Assembly (NCBI RefSeq): GCF_024748615.1
Contig: NZ_CP087168.1
Span: forward strand, 1,054,001-1,118,000
Length of the DNA stretch: 64,000 bases
Origin: Pseudomonas sp. B21-048
GTDB taxonomy: Bacteria > Pseudomonadota > Gammaproteobacteria > Pseudomonadales > Pseudomonadaceae
Reading direction: 5' to 3'
Below the pieces are notes generated by a model. It made no database searches, had not been told where the DNA came from, and worked only from the letters and a program-made list of their open reading frames with translations. Each line of letters begins with the position of its first letter. The stretch's first letter is position 1. A program made the translations under genes and the position numbers. Below are positions 27,930-38,253 of this stretch, in pieces.

Positions 27930-28967
27930 TCACACCCCGCCCACAACATTGTCGTGCAGCGGGATCATCGCCTCGCGCGCCCAACGAGCGCTGATGCGTT
28001 GCCCGGTCTGATGTTGCGTGCTGACATCCAGCCACTGGACATTGGCATGGCTGATGTTCAGGGTCTGGCCGTTTTCCAGCTTCAGTTCATAGCGTGTCGC
28101 ACTGCCTTGATACTGGATGTCATGCAGCAGACCGCTGACTTCGATTTCATGGCTGGCCAGCGGGCCTTCGGCGAAACGCACGTGTTCCGGGCGGATCGAA
28201 AACGGCTGTGGATTGCCGATCAACTGCTGCGCCAGATCGCCGCGAATCACGTTGGAGGTGCCGACGAATTCGGCGACGAACGTGGTTGCCGGCTTCATAT
28301 AGAGGTTGCGCGGTGTGTCGACCTGTTCGATGCGGCCCTTATTGAACACCGCCACGCGGTCGGACATCGACAGCGCTTCGGTCTGGTCGTGGGTGACGAA
28401 GATAAAAGTGATGCCGAGCTGGCGTTGCAGCTTCTTCAGCTCGCCTTGCATTTGCTCGCGCAGTTTCAGATCGAGGGCGCCCAAGGGCTCGTCGAGCAAC
28501 AACACACGAGGGCGATTGACCAACGCGCGGGCCAAGGCCACACGCTGGCGCTGGCCGCCGGAGAGTTGTACCGGTTTGCGCTCGCCGTAGCCGCCGAGAG
28601 CGACCATGTCGAGGGCTTCTTCGGCGCGTTTTTGGCGTTCGGACTTGCTGACGCCTTTGACTTTCAAACCGTAGGCGACGTTGTCGAGTACGTCCATGTG
28701 CGGGAACAGCGCGTAATCCTGGAACACGGTGTTCACGTCGCGCTGATACGGCGGCAGCCCGGCGGCTTCGGCGCCATGAATGCGGATGGAGCCGGCGCTC
28801 GGTTGTTCGAAACCGGCGATCAGGCGCAGGCAAGTGGTTTTGCCCGAACCGGAGGGACCCAGCATGGAAAAGAACTCGCCGTCCTGGATATCGATAGAAA
28901 CCCGGTCAACGGCCTTCACTTCGCCGAATTGACGGGAAACGTTAGTGAACTGGACTGCAAGCGTCAT
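27930..28967 (-). CDS. ydcT: ABC transporter ATP-binding protein, YdcT-like
   Basis: A 345-residue ATPase with Walker A GPSGSGKTT near residues 39-47, the Q-loop, signature LSGGQRQRVALARAL near 140-154, Walker B VLLLDEPLGALD, H-loop VTHDQ, and a C-terminal TOBE domain (about 280-345) typical of spermidine/putrescine importers. ATG 28967 is chosen for GGAG 4 nt upstream. It powers import through the two downstream permeases. Confidence 0.92.
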   Translation of the reverse strand: MTLAVQFTNVSRQFGEVKAVDRVSIDIQDGEFFSMLGPSGSGKTTCLRLIAGFEQPSAGSIRIHGAEAAGLPPYQRDVNTVFQDYALFPHMDVLDNVAYGLKVKGVSKSERQKRAEEALDMVALGGYGERKPVQLSGGQRQRVALARALVNRPRVLLLDEPLGALDLKLREQMQGELKKLQRQLGITFIFVTHDQTEALSMSDRVAVFNKGRIEQVDTPRNLYMKPATTFVAEFVGTSNVIRGDLAQQLIGNPQPFSIRPEHVRFAEGPLASHEIEVSGLLHDIQYQGSATRYELKLENGQTLNISHANVQWLDVSTQHQTGQRISARWAREAMIPLHDNVVGGV

Positions 28968-29036
28968 GGTGCGGTGCTCCGAAAAGGCGAGGATCGTCAC
29001 AGTGGTCTTGCCTGGACTTCTGAAATCTTTATTGAT

Positions 29037-29067
29037 GATCGTTCCCACGCTCTGCGTGGGAATGATC
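29037..29067. repeat. Short palindromic repeat (GATCGTTCCCACGC class)
   Basis: GATCGTTCCCACGC and GCGTGGGAATGATC pair around TCT with one mismatch. The same arm occurs at 42952-42982, 44893-44996 and 58101-58210. It lies in the gap between the binding-protein gene and the ATPase gene, where it could stabilise the upstream mRNA. Confidence 0.88.
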
Positions 29068-29075
29068 AGTTGGTG

Positions 29076-30227
29076 TTAGCGGCCTCCCATAATCGCGATG
29101 TAATCCTGGGTCCAGCGGCTATAAGGCACAAACTTGCCACCCTCGGCCTGCGGGGTTTTCCAGAAGGCGATCTTCTCGAACTGGTCGAAACCGTTGGTCT
29201 TGCAACCCTCGGCGCCCAACAATTCGCTGCCTGTGCACGCCGCCGGAACCGCCGGCAACGAACCGAACCACGCCGCCACATCACCCTGGACCTTTGGCGT
29301 GAGCGACCAGTCCATCCACTTGTAGGCACAGTTCGGGTGCTTGGCCTCGGCGTGCAACATAGTGGTGTCGGCCCACCCGGTAGCGCCTTCTTTCGGGATG
29401 GTCGAGGCGATCGGCTGTTTCTCGTTCATCAGGCCGTTGACCTGATAGGGCCAAGCGCTGGAAGCCACCACGCCTTCGTTCTTGAAGTCACTCATCTGCA
29501 CGGTGGTGTCATGCCAGTAGCGGTGGATCAACTTTTGCTGGGCGCGCAGCAAGTCGAGAACAGCCTGGTATTGTTTTTCGTCGAGCAGGTACGGATCCGT
29601 AATGCCCAGTTCCGGCTTGGCGGTTTTCAGGTACAGCGCCGCGTCCGCGATGTAGATCGGGCCGTCATACGCTTGCACGCGGCCCTTGTTGGATTTGCCG
29701 TCGGACAGCTTCTGCTCTTCGAACAGCACGCCCCAACTGGTCGGCGGTTGCGTGAACACTTTGGTGTTGTACATCAGCACGTTCGGACCCCATTGATACG
29801 GGGTGCCATAAGTCTGCTTGTTGACCACATACCATGGTGCATCCTTCAGGCGTGGATCGAGATTCTTCCAGTTGGGGATCAATGCCGTGTTAATCGGCTG
29901 CACACGTTTGCCGGCGATCAGACGCAGGGAGGCGTCGCCGGACGCCGTCACCAGGTCGTAACCGCCCTTGGCCATCAGGCTGACCATTTCATCGGACGTG
30001 CCGGCCGTCTTGACGTTGACCTTACAGCCGGTTTCCTTCTCGAAACCAGTCACCCAGTCGTAGGCCTTGTCGGTTTCGCCCCGTTCGATATAGCCAGGCC
30101 AGGCGACGATATCCAGCTGACCTTCCCCGGCACCGACGGCTTTCAGCGGTTCGGCGGCCTGCAGGCTGGCGCTGGTCAACAGCGCTGTGGTGATTGCACT
30201 GAGCAGTGCGGTCTTGTGCACGAGCAT
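29076..30227 (-). CDS. ydcS: Periplasmic substrate-binding protein of the ABC importer, YdcS-like
   Basis: A 383-residue extracellular solute-binding protein with a signal peptide (MLVHKTALLSAITTALLTSA, cleaved after SLQA). The mature part begins with LDIVAWPGYIERG and contains ETGCKVNVKTAGTSDEMV and QWGPNVLMYNTKV, as in the PotD/YdcS group. It is first in the operon, and GAGGGTT lies 5 nt before the start. It captures the substrate, by context a polyamine or related amine. A repeat separates it from the ATPase gene, which may keep its mRNA more abundant. Confidence 0.92.
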   Translation of the reverse strand: MLVHKTALLSAITTALLTSASLQAAEPLKAVGAGEGQLDIVAWPGYIERGETDKAYDWVTGFEKETGCKVNVKTAGTSDEMVSLMAKGGYDLVTASGDASLRLIAGKRVQPINTALIPNWKNLDPRLKDAPWYVVNKQTYGTPYQWGPNVLMYNTKVFTQPPTSWGVLFEEQKLSDGKSNKGRVQAYDGPIYIADAALYLKTAKPELGITDPYLLDEKQYQAVLDLLRAQQKLIHRYWHDTTVQMSDFKNEGVVASSAWPYQVNGLMNEKQPIASTIPKEGATGWADTTMLHAEAKHPNCAYKWMDWSLTPKVQGDVAAWFGSLPAVPAACTGSELLGAEGCKTNGFDQFEKIAFWKTPQAEGGKFVPYSRWTQDYIAIMGGR

Positions 30228-30547
30228 GGGTGAACCCTCTTGTTTAAATTATGGTCGGGGCAGTGTTGAACGGGTGATGCACCGTGAGTGGCTTGTTATT
30301 AGCTTAGTGCGCTTTGTGAGGGGCAGATTGAGGCCGGGTTGTCTTATGGGTTTATCCAGCCTGGTGCGCGGTTTCACGGTCGACAAATCTTCAAGGCTGG
30401 ATTCGATGAAATAGATTCGTGAGGGCTTTGCAGCCTGTTTGCCTGACCGTTGCGCAACATCCTCAAGCACTCTCATCGAGAGGCGTCGGCGCTTTCGATC
30501 CAGGCCGGTGGCTTTCTAGATGCTTATGTAGGTCTTTCGATCGCTTT

Positions 30548-30626
30548 CGCGGGTAAGCCCCCACAATAGATCTGCCGTGCACATAGTCTGTGCGCGACAG
30601 TAATCAAGGTGTGGGGCCTGCTCGCG
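30548..30626. repeat. Degenerate REPIN in the ydcS-wspA divergent gap
   Basis: CGCGGGTAAGCCCCCACA near 30548-30565 and TGTGGGGCCTGCTCGCG at 30610-30626 are imperfect complements. It lies in a 567-nt region (30228-30794) with no gene, which must also hold the ydcS and wspA promoters. TATACT at 30756-30761 is a plausible -10 for wspA, without a clear -35. Confidence 0.75.
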
Positions 30627-30794
30627 ATGGCGTCTTCGGCTGCGACAGCTTTCCCCAATGACCGATTCACGGTCCGTTTCTGCCGAATCCCGGCTTTTTG
30701 CAGGCCGAATGAGAAGCGGAGCTCAGCGTCTGAGAAATGAAACACCGCCCTCGGCTATACTAGCCCGCAATTTGACCCGCACCGAGGACTGACT

Positions 30795-32417
30795 GTGAAG
30801 AACTGGACGTTGCGCCAACGCATTTTGGCGAGCTTTGCGGTAATTATCGCGATCATGCTGTTGATGGTCGTGGTGTCTTTTTCTCGGCTGATGAAGATCG
30901 ACGCCGGTGCAGACAGGGTCCGTATCGATGCAGTGCCCGGTGTGTATTTCAGTTCAATGATCCGTGGTGCCTGGGTCGACAGTTTTAACCTCACCCAGCA
31001 GATTGTCGGCCTTTCGGGGCGTCGCGAAATCACCGCCGCCGATCAAGCCATGTACAAGAGCTTCGAAGAGCGCTTGGACGAGCAGATGGCCCACTACCGC
31101 AAGACCATTTTCACACCGGACGATCAGGCCCTCTTCGAGGAGTTCGAAGTGCGTCATCGGCTCTACAATCAAGAATTGAGCAATGTCCTCGACCTCTATC
31201 AGCGCAAAGAGTACGAGGCCGCGCGTCTTGCCCTGGAGCAAAAGCTCACGCCGGCATGGGCCAATGGGCGCAAGCAAGTGAGCAGCCTTCTTGAAAATAA
31301 TCACGCCCTGGCTGAACAATCCACGCTGGCCATCAGTGATGCGGTAACGGCCGCCAAAATCAGCATGGGCGTCTCTTTGCTGGTCGCGATCATCGTTGCC
31401 GGCCTCTGCGGCCTGCTGTTGATGCGCGCGATCATGGCGCCGATGAACCGCATTGTGCAGATCCTCGAAATCATGCGCACCGGCGATCTCAGCAGTCGCC
31501 TGGATCTTGATCGCAAGGACGAGTTCGGCGCGGTGGAAACCGGCTTCAACGACATGATGACCGAGCTCACGTCGCTGGTGTCCCAGGCCCAGCGCTCCTC
31601 GGTGCAGGTCACCACGTCGGTCACGGAAATTGCCGCGTCGTCCAAGCAGCAGCAGGCCACCGCCACCGAAACCGCGGCCACCACCACCGAGATCGGCGCG
31701 ACATCGCGTGAAATTGCCGCCACCTCGCGGGACCTGGTGCGCACCATGACCGAAGTCTCCACCGCCGCCGATCAGGCGTCGGTGCTGGCCGGTTCCGGTC
31801 AGCAAGGCCTGGCGCGCATGGAAGACACCATGCACTCGGTGATGGGCGCGGCGGATCTGGTGAACGCCAAACTGGCGATCCTCAACGAGAAGGCGGGCAA
31901 TATCAATCAGGTGGTGGTGACCATCGTCAAAGTTGCCGACCAGACCAACCTGCTGTCCCTGAACGCCGCGATCGAAGCCGAGAAGGCTGGTGAATACGGT
32001 CGCGGGTTTGCCGTGGTCGCCACCGAAGTGCGGCGTCTGGCGGACCAAACCGCTGTGGCCACCTACGACATCGAGCAGATGGTGCGTGAGATCCAGTCGG
32101 CGGTGTCGGCCGGGGTCATGGGCATGGACAAGTTTTCCGAAGAAGTGCGTCGTGGCATGTCCGAGGTGCAGTCGGTGGGCGAGCAGCTGTCGCAGATCAT
32201 CCATCAGGTTCAGGCGCTGGCGCCACGGGTGTTGATGGTCAATGAAGGCATGCAGGCCCAGGCCACCGGCGCCGAGCAGATCAACCACGCGTTGGTGCAG
32301 TTGGGTGATGCCAGCAGCCAGACCGTCGAGTCCCTGCGTCAGGCCAGTTTCGCCATCGATGAACTGAGTCAGGTGGCCGTGGGGCTGCGTGGCGGCGTCT
32401 CGCGATTCAAAGTCTGA
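30795..32417 (+). CDS. wspA: Methyl-accepting chemotaxis protein WspA
   Basis: The receptor of the Wsp surface-sensing pathway, 540 residues. It has an N-terminal helix (residues about 10-29), a periplasmic four-helix-bundle-type domain, a second helix near 195-213, a HAMP region, and a long cytoplasmic coiled coil with the signalling tip [26 protein letters not shown] near residues 375-400. Starts at GTG 30795 behind GAGGA. It is first in a run of overlapping wsp genes. Mutations that activate this receptor give the wrinkly colony type in P. fluorescens. Confidence 0.95.
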   Translation: MKNWTLRQRILASFAVIIAIMLLMVVVSFSRLMKIDAGADRVRIDAVPGVYFSSMIRGAWVDSFNLTQQIVGLSGRREITAADQAMYKSFEERLDEQMAHYRKTIFTPDDQALFEEFEVRHRLYNQELSNVLDLYQRKEYEAARLALEQKLTPAWANGRKQVSSLLENNHALAEQSTLAISDAVTAAKISMGVSLLVAIIVAGLCGLLLMRAIMAPMNRIVQILEIMRTGDLSSRLDLDRKDEFGAVETGFNDMMTELTSLVSQAQRSSVQVTTSVTEIAASSKQQQATATETAATTTEIGATSREIAATSRDLVRTMTEVSTAADQASVLAGSGQQGLARMEDTMHSVMGAADLVNAKLAILNEKAGNINQVVVTIVKVADQTNLLSLNAAIEAEKAGEYGRGFAVVATEVRRLADQTAVATYDIEQMVREIQSAVSAGVMGMDKFSEEVRRGMSEVQSVGEQLSQIIHQVQALAPRVLMVNEGMQAQATGAEQINHALVQLGDASSQTVESLRQASFAIDELSQVAVGLRGGVSRFKV

Positions 32418-32953
32418 TGAGCGAGCTCGCGGTCAAACGCGGCGCGGTGATGCCAGTGAAACAGTCGTTGTTTCTGGTGTTCCGCATCGGCAATGAGCGT
32501 TACGCCTTGCAGGCCATCGAGGTGGCCGAAGTGCTGCCGCAACTGCCGTTGAAACCCATTCCCCGGGCGCCGGACTGGATGGCCGGGGTGTTCGCCTATC
32601 GCGGCGCGGTAGTGCCGGTGATCGACCTCAGCGCCCTGACGTTCGGCCAACCGGCCCAGGCTCGCACCAGCACGCGTCTGGTGCTGGTGCACTATCGGCC
32701 GGATGAGGCGACGCCTGCGCAATTGCTCGGGCTGATTCTGGAACAGGCCACCGACACGTTGCGCTGCAACCCGGCGGACTTTCAGCCTTATGGCCTGGAC
32801 AATCGCCAGGCGCCGTACCTCGGGCCGGTGCGCGAAGATGCCCAGGGTTTACTGCAATGGGTGCGGGTTGCCGATTTGCTGGACGAACAGGTCCGCGCCT
32901 TGTTGTTTCCCTCGCCGCCGTTGGACCTGGCGCAGTTTGAGGAGCAGGGATGA
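32417..32953 (+). CDS. wspB: CheW-like coupling protein WspB
   Basis: A 178-residue CheW-domain protein (FRIGNERYALQAIEVAEVLP, then MAGVFAYRGAVVPVIDLS) that links WspA to the kinase WspE. Its ATG shares bases with the wspA stop (TGATG), and its end overlaps wspC by four bases. Translation of the operon is therefore coupled throughout. Confidence 0.93.
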   Translation: MSELAVKRGAVMPVKQSLFLVFRIGNERYALQAIEVAEVLPQLPLKPIPRAPDWMAGVFAYRGAVVPVIDLSALTFGQPAQARTSTRLVLVHYRPDEATPAQLLGLILEQATDTLRCNPADFQPYGLDNRQAPYLGPVREDAQGLLQWVRVADLLDEQVRALLFPSPPLDLAQFEEQG

Positions 32954-34233
32954 GCAGCGATCAAAGGTTTTTCGATTTCCTCAAAGAGCGTATCGGCCTT
33001 GATGTGGGCTCGGTCGGCCCGGCGATCATCGAACGCGCTGTGCGCCAGCGCTGCACGGCGGCGCGTGCGCTGACGGCCGATGAGTACTGGCACACCTTGC
33101 TGGGCTCGCGCGACGAACAACAAGCGCTGATCGAAGCGGTAATCGTCCCCGAGACCTGGTTTTTCCGTTACCCGGAATCCTTCGCCACGCTGGCGAAACT
33201 GGCGACCAAGCGGCTGGCGGCGATCAATAACATGCGCGCCCTGCGGATTCTCAGTCTGCCGTGTTCCACCGGGGAAGAACCGTACTCCATCGCCATGGCA
33301 TTGCTCGATGCCGGGCTGGCGCCGCACCAGTTCAAGGTCGACGGCATGGATGTCAGCCCGCTGTCGGTGGAAAAAGCCAGGCTCGCGCTGTATGGCAAAA
33401 ATTCGTTTCGTGGTCAGGACATCGACTTCCGCGAGCGGCATTTTACGGCTGAAAACGACCACTATCGTCTTAGCGGGCGCGTGCTTGAGCAGGTGCGTTT
33501 GCAGGTCGGCAATTTGCTCGATCCGGCCTTGCTGGCCAGTGAGCCACCTTATGACTTCGTGTTCTGCCGCAATTTGCTGATCTATTTCGATCAGCCGACC
33601 CAGCAGCAAGTGTTCGAAGTACTCAAGCGCCTGACCCACGTCGACGGCGTGCTGTTTATCGGCCCGGCGGAGGGGAGTCTGTTGGGGCGTTTCGGCATGC
33701 GCTCGATTGGTATCCCGCAGTCGTTTGCCTTCAGTCGTCAAAGTGCGTCGGACCCGGTGGCAACCTTCGTGCCGACGCCGACGCCGCTTCCGGTGCAACA
33801 TCCGGTGCGCAGCGTGATACCGCCGCCAGTGCGCAGTCGGCCTTTCGCGACGGTCGTGCCGATGCCTCAGGTCGCCGCCAGCCCTTCGAAAACCACACCT
33901 TCGGACGCCGCCACGCTGCTGGCGAACATCACCGCGCTGGCCAATGAAGGTAAAAGCGCCGAGGCCCGCGCCGCGTGCGAAAGTTTTTTGCGCAGTCACG
34001 AGCCGGTGGCGCAGGTGTTCTATTGGTTGGGGCTGCTCAGCGATGTCGCCGGCAGCGCCCTCGAGGCCCAGGGTTTTTATCGCAAGGCGTTGTACCTCGA
34101 ACCGCAACATCCCGACGCGTTGATGCATCTGGCCGCCTTGCTGCAGTCCCAGGGCGACACGGCCGGTGCCAGACGATTGCAGGCCCGCGCCGCCCGCAGC
34201 GAGCGCGCCGCTGACAGTGAGCGTAAACGATGA
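32950..34233 (+). CDS. wspC: CheR-type methyltransferase WspC with TPR tail
   Basis: A 427-residue protein. Residues 1-265 are a CheR methyltransferase with the SAM motif LRILSLPCSTGEEPYSIAM and the motif YDFVFCRNLLIYFD. A Pro-rich linker (about 265-310) leads to TPR-like repeats (about 320-415, FYWLGLLSDVAG and FYRKALYLEPQHPDAL). It adds methyl groups to WspA and drives constitutive signalling unless opposed by WspF. Confidence 0.94.
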   Translation: MSSDQRFFDFLKERIGLDVGSVGPAIIERAVRQRCTAARALTADEYWHTLLGSRDEQQALIEAVIVPETWFFRYPESFATLAKLATKRLAAINNMRALRILSLPCSTGEEPYSIAMALLDAGLAPHQFKVDGMDVSPLSVEKARLALYGKNSFRGQDIDFRERHFTAENDHYRLSGRVLEQVRLQVGNLLDPALLASEPPYDFVFCRNLLIYFDQPTQQQVFEVLKRLTHVDGVLFIGPAEGSLLGRFGMRSIGIPQSFAFSRQSASDPVATFVPTPTPLPVQHPVRSVIPPPVRSRPFATVVPMPQVAASPSKTTPSDAATLLANITALANEGKSAEARAACESFLRSHEPVAQVFYWLGLLSDVAGSALEAQGFYRKALYLEPQHPDALMHLAALLQSQGDTAGARRLQARAARSERAADSERKR

Positions 34234-34913
34234 ACGCCGCCGACACCTTGCGCGTCACCCATGAAGATGCCCAGGCCATCGATGACTGCTGGAACCGCAT
34301 CGGTATCCACGGCGACCAGTCCTGCCCGCTGCTGAGCGAGCACATTCATTGCCGCAATTGCGCAGTGTATTCGGCCGCGGCCACGCGCTTGCTCGACCGC
34401 TATGCGTTGCAGCAGGACGACCGCGAGCAAGTTTCCACAGTGGCCGAGAGCGATGTGAAAACCCGCTCGCTGCTGATGTTTCGCCTCGGCGAAGAATGGT
34501 TGGGCCTGGCCACCCGCAGCCTGGTCGAAGTGGCGCCGCTGCAGGCGATTCACTCGTTGCCGCATCAGCGCTCCCGGGCGTTGCTCGGCGTGGCGAATGT
34601 GCGTGGTGCCTTGGTGGCGTGCCTGTCGCTGGTGGAACTGCTGGGGCTCGACGCCACCAGTGGCGTGGCGTCCGGCGCGCGGGTGACGCCGCGGATGCTG
34701 ATCATCGCTGCCCACGGCGGGCCGGTGGTGGTGCCAGTGGACGAAGTGGACGGAATTCACGCCATCGACGAGCGCATTCTCGATGGGGCGTCCCGGTCCG
34801 GCACTCAAACCAGCGCCAAATACACCCGTGGCGTCTTGCAATTCAAAGGTCGCAGCCTGCGTTGGCTGGATGAAGAACAGCTGCTGTCCGCCGTGACCCG
34901 GAGCCTCACATGA
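34230..34913 (+). CDS. wspD: CheW-like protein WspD
   Basis: A 227-residue protein with a C-terminal CheW domain (about residues 85-220, MFRLGEEWLGLATRSLVEV, then LGVANVRGALVACLSL). The N-terminal 80 residues include a cysteine-containing stretch (CPLLSEHIHCRNC). It overlaps wspC and wspE by four bases each. It is the second coupling protein of the array. Confidence 0.93.
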   Translation: MNAADTLRVTHEDAQAIDDCWNRIGIHGDQSCPLLSEHIHCRNCAVYSAAATRLLDRYALQQDDREQVSTVAESDVKTRSLLMFRLGEEWLGLATRSLVEVAPLQAIHSLPHQRSRALLGVANVRGALVACLSLVELLGLDATSGVASGARVTPRMLIIAAHGGPVVVPVDEVDGIHAIDERILDGASRSGTQTSAKYTRGVLQFKGRSLRWLDEEQLLSAVTRSLT

Positions 34914-37198
34914 CCCCCGAGCAAATGCGTGACGCCTCTTTGCTGGAGCTGTTCAGCCTCGAAGCCGAGGCCCAGACCCTGGTGCTGAGCGCAGGTCTTT
35001 TGGCGCTTGAGCGCGATCCGACCCAGGCCGATTACCTTGAGTCGTGCATGCGCGCGGCCCATTCGCTCAAGGGCGCGGCACGGATTGTCGGTGTCGATGC
35101 CGGGGTCAGCGTCGCCCATGTGATGGAAGATTACCTGGTCAGCGCCCAGGAAGGGCGCCTGTACCTGCGGCCCGAACACATCGATGCATTGTTGCAAGGC
35201 ACCGATCTGCTGATGCGGATTGCGACGCCGGGCAACGCTCCGGCGCCCGCGGATATCGACGCTTATGTCGTCTTGATGGGACGGTTGCTTGATCACATGG
35301 CGGCCACTGCCCCCATGACGCCGCCGATGGCAGAACTTCAGCTGGAACCGCCGACGCCCAAGGTTGAGCCGCCTATGCCGGCCACCACCGAAGCTCCCCC
35401 GGCAGCGCCCGCCGAACCAGCGCCCATGGCCAAACGCACCACCGAAAGTGGCGAACGCGTATTGCGCGTCACGGCCGAGCGCTTGAACAGCCTGCTCGAT
35501 TTGTCCAGTAAATCACTGGTGGAAACCCAGCGGCTCAAGCCGCATCTGGCCACTATGCAGCGCCTTAAGCGCATGCAGAGCAACGGCCTGCGGGCGTTGG
35601 AAAACCTTAACGTCCATCTCAAGGACCATGCCTTGAGTCTCGAAGCCCAGGAAGCCTTGGGCGATGCCCGTCGGTTACTGGCGGAGTCCCAGCAATTGCT
35701 GGCGGAAAAGAATGCCGAACTGGATGAGTTCGCCTGGCATGCCAGCCAGCGCGCGCAGGTGTTGTATGACACGGCGCTGGCCTGTCGCATGCGGCCATTC
35801 GCCGACGTGCTGAGCGGGCAAGTGCGCATGGTCCGTGATCTCGGCCGCAACCTTGGCAAACAGGTGCGGCTGGAGATCGAGGGCGATAAGACTCAAGTCG
35901 ACCGCGACGTACTGGAGAAACTCGAAGCGCCGCTGACGCACCTGCTGCGCAATGCGGTGGATCACGGCATCGAAACCCGGGAACAACGGCTATTGGCCGG
36001 TAAACCGGAGGAGGGCGTGATCCGTCTGCGCGCGTCCCATCAAGCCGGTCTGCTGGTGTTGGAGCTCAGCGATGACGGCAATGGCGTCGATCTGGAAAAA
36101 CTCCGTCGCAACATCGTCGAGCGGCAGTTATCCCCAGCCGAAACCGCCGCCCAGTTGAGCGAAGAGGAGCTGCTGACGTTCCTGTTTCTACCGGGTTTCA
36201 GCCTGCGCGACTCCGTCACTGAAGTCTCCGGGCGCGGTGTCGGGCTGGATGCGGTTCAGCACATGGTTCGCCAATTGCGCGGCGCCGTGGTGCTGGAGCA
36301 GACGGCGGGCGAGGGCAGTCGCTTTCATCTCGAGGTGCCGCTGACGCTGTCGGTGGTGCGCAGCCTGGTGGTGGAAGTCGGTGACGAGGCGTATGCCTTC
36401 CCGCTGGCGCACATCGAGCGCATGTGCGACCTGGCGCCGTCGGACATCGTGCAGGTCGAAGGGCGCCAGCATTTCTGGCATGAAGGCCGGCATGTCGGGC
36501 TGGTCGCCGCCAGTCAGCTGTTGCATCGCCCGGCGAGCCAGAACAGCGCGCAAACCCTCAAAGTCGTGGTCATCCGCGAGCGCGAGGCGATCTACGGGGT
36601 AGCGGTCGAGCGGTTTATCGGCGAGCGGACGTTGGTGGTGCTGCCGCTGGACGAGCGCTTGGGCAAAGTGCAGGACATTTCCGCCGGGGCCTTGCTCGAC
36701 GACGGCTCGGTGGTGCTGATCGTCGACGTCGAAGACATGCTGCGTTCGGTGGACAAACTGCTCAATACCGGCCGTCTGGAGCGCATTGCCCGGCATGCCA
36801 ATCAGGCCGTCGAAGCGGCGCGTAAACGGATTCTGGTGGTGGATGACTCGCTGACCGTTCGGGAGTTGCAGCGCAAATTGCTGCTCAATCGCGGCTATGA
36901 CGTCGCGGTGGCGGTGGACGGTATGGATGGCTGGAACGCCCTGCGTTCGGAGGATTTCGATCTGCTGATCACCGACATCGACATGCCGCGCATGGATGGC
37001 ATCGAGCTGGTGTCTTTATTGCGCCGCGATAACCGCCTGCAATCCCTGCCGGTGATGGTGGTGTCCTACAAGGACCGTGAAGAAGACCGCCGCCGTGGAC
37101 TGGACGCCGGGGCCGACTATTATCTAGCCAAAGCGAGTTTTCATGATGACGCTTTGCTGGATGCAGTGGTTGAGCTCATTGGAGGCGCGCGGGCATGA
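34910..37198 (+). CDS. wspE: Hybrid chemotaxis histidine kinase WspE (CheA-REC)
   Basis: The central kinase of the Wsp array, 762 residues. An Hpt domain with His51 (AAHSLKGAAR) is followed by a Pro/Ala-rich linker (about 130-180), the dimerisation and ATPase domains (HLLRNAVDHGIE near 345-356, GRGVGLDAVQ near 443-452), a CheW-like domain, and a C-terminal receiver with Asp689 (LLITDIDMPRMDG). It phosphorylates WspR and WspF. Confidence 0.95.
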   Translation: MTPEQMRDASLLELFSLEAEAQTLVLSAGLLALERDPTQADYLESCMRAAHSLKGAARIVGVDAGVSVAHVMEDYLVSAQEGRLYLRPEHIDALLQGTDLLMRIATPGNAPAPADIDAYVVLMGRLLDHMAATAPMTPPMAELQLEPPTPKVEPPMPATTEAPPAAPAEPAPMAKRTTESGERVLRVTAERLNSLLDLSSKSLVETQRLKPHLATMQRLKRMQSNGLRALENLNVHLKDHALSLEAQEALGDARRLLAESQQLLAEKNAELDEFAWHASQRAQVLYDTALACRMRPFADVLSGQVRMVRDLGRNLGKQVRLEIEGDKTQVDRDVLEKLEAPLTHLLRNAVDHGIETREQRLLAGKPEEGVIRLRASHQAGLLVLELSDDGNGVDLEKLRRNIVERQLSPAETAAQLSEEELLTFLFLPGFSLRDSVTEVSGRGVGLDAVQHMVRQLRGAVVLEQTAGEGSRFHLEVPLTLSVVRSLVVEVGDEAYAFPLAHIERMCDLAPSDIVQVEGRQHFWHEGRHVGLVAASQLLHRPASQNSAQTLKVVVIREREAIYGVAVERFIGERTLVVLPLDERLGKVQDISAGALLDDGSVVLIVDVEDMLRSVDKLLNTGRLERIARHANQAVEAARKRILVVDDSLTVRELQRKLLLNRGYDVAVAVDGMDGWNALRSEDFDLLITDIDMPRMDGIELVSLLRRDNRLQSLPVMVVSYKDREEDRRRGLDAGADYYLAKASFHDDALLDAVVELIGGARA

Positions 37199-38205
37199 AA
37201 ATCGCTATCGTCAACGACATGCCCATGGCGGTAGAGGCTTTGCGCCGCGCTTTGGCGTTCGAACCGGCACACGAGGTGGTCTGGGTCGCCGGCAATGGGG
37301 CCGAGGCGGTGCAACGTTGCGCCGAATACACTCCGGATCTGATCCTGATGGATTTGATCATGCCGTTGATGGACGGTGTGGAAGCGACCCGGCGAATCAT
37401 GGCCGAGACCCCGTGCGCGATTGTCATTGTCACTGTTGACCGCGAGCAGAATGTGCACCGGGTGTTCGAAGCCATGGGCTACGGCGCGCTGGATGTGGTT
37501 GATACCCCGGCTATCGGGGGCGGCAATCCTCAGGAAGCCGCCGCACCGCTGCTGCGCAAGATCATGAACATTGGCTGGCTGATTGGCGACAAGAGCAATC
37601 GGATGCGACCGGCACTGAGCTCGCACCGCCACTCCTCCTCGCGCCAGCATTTGGTGGCCATCGGTTCATCCGCAGGCGGGCCGGCGGCGCTGGAAGTGCT
37701 GCTCAAAGGCCTGCCACGGAATTTTTCGGCGGCCATCGTACTGGTCCAGCATGTGGATCAGGTGTTCGCCGCCGGCATGGCCGAATGGCTGGCCAGCGCC
37801 AGTGGCCTGGACGTGCGCCTGGCCCAGGAAGGCGAGGCACCGCAAAGCGGCACGGTCCTGCTGGCCGGGACCAATCATCATATTCGCTTGCTGAAAAACG
37901 GCACGCTGGCCTACACCGCCGAACCGGTCAACGAGATCTATCGGCCTTCGATCGATGTGTTTTTCGAAAGTGTCGCCAGTTACTGGAGCGGTGATGCCGT
38001 GGGCGTGCTGCTGACCGGGATGGGGCGCGACGGCGCGCAGGGGCTTAAACTCATGCGCCAACAGGGCTACCTGACCATCGCTCAAGACCAGAACAGCAGT
38101 GCCGTGTACGGAATGCCCAAAGCGGCCGCAGCCATCAACGCGGCTGTGGAAATTCGCCCACTGGACAAGATAGCGCCACGATTGCTGGAGATTTTCCAAA
38201 AATGA
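37195..38205 (+). CDS. wspF: CheB-type methylesterase WspF
   Basis: A 336-residue receiver-methylesterase. The receiver has Asp53 (LMDLIMPLMDG); the second acidic position reads NDMP rather than DD, which I recall as normal for WspF. The esterase domain has Ser159 in IGSSAGGP, a His in VLVQHVDQ, and the Asp in LTGMGRDGAQG. It removes methyl groups from WspA and restrains the pathway; its loss is the best-known route to wrinkly spreaders. The frame is intact here. Confidence 0.95.
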   Translation: MKIAIVNDMPMAVEALRRALAFEPAHEVVWVAGNGAEAVQRCAEYTPDLILMDLIMPLMDGVEATRRIMAETPCAIVIVTVDREQNVHRVFEAMGYGALDVVDTPAIGGGNPQEAAAPLLRKIMNIGWLIGDKSNRMRPALSSHRHSSSRQHLVAIGSSAGGPAALEVLLKGLPRNFSAAIVLVQHVDQVFAAGMAEWLASASGLDVRLAQEGEAPQSGTVLLAGTNHHIRLLKNGTLAYTAEPVNEIYRPSIDVFFESVASYWSGDAVGVLLTGMGRDGAQGLKLMRQQGYLTIAQDQNSSAVYGMPKAAAAINAAVEIRPLDKIAPRLLEIFQK

Positions 38206-38253
38206 CTATCATTAGCAGCAATCGTGGCCCAAGCAGTATTCAGGTGACCGCAC

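Noticed and set aside
27954..30233. A 759-codon open frame on the plus strand across ydcT and ydcS
   Set aside because: It is antisense to two well-recognised ABC genes; high third-position G+C opens the opposite frame. No ribosome site, and the protein looks compositionally odd.
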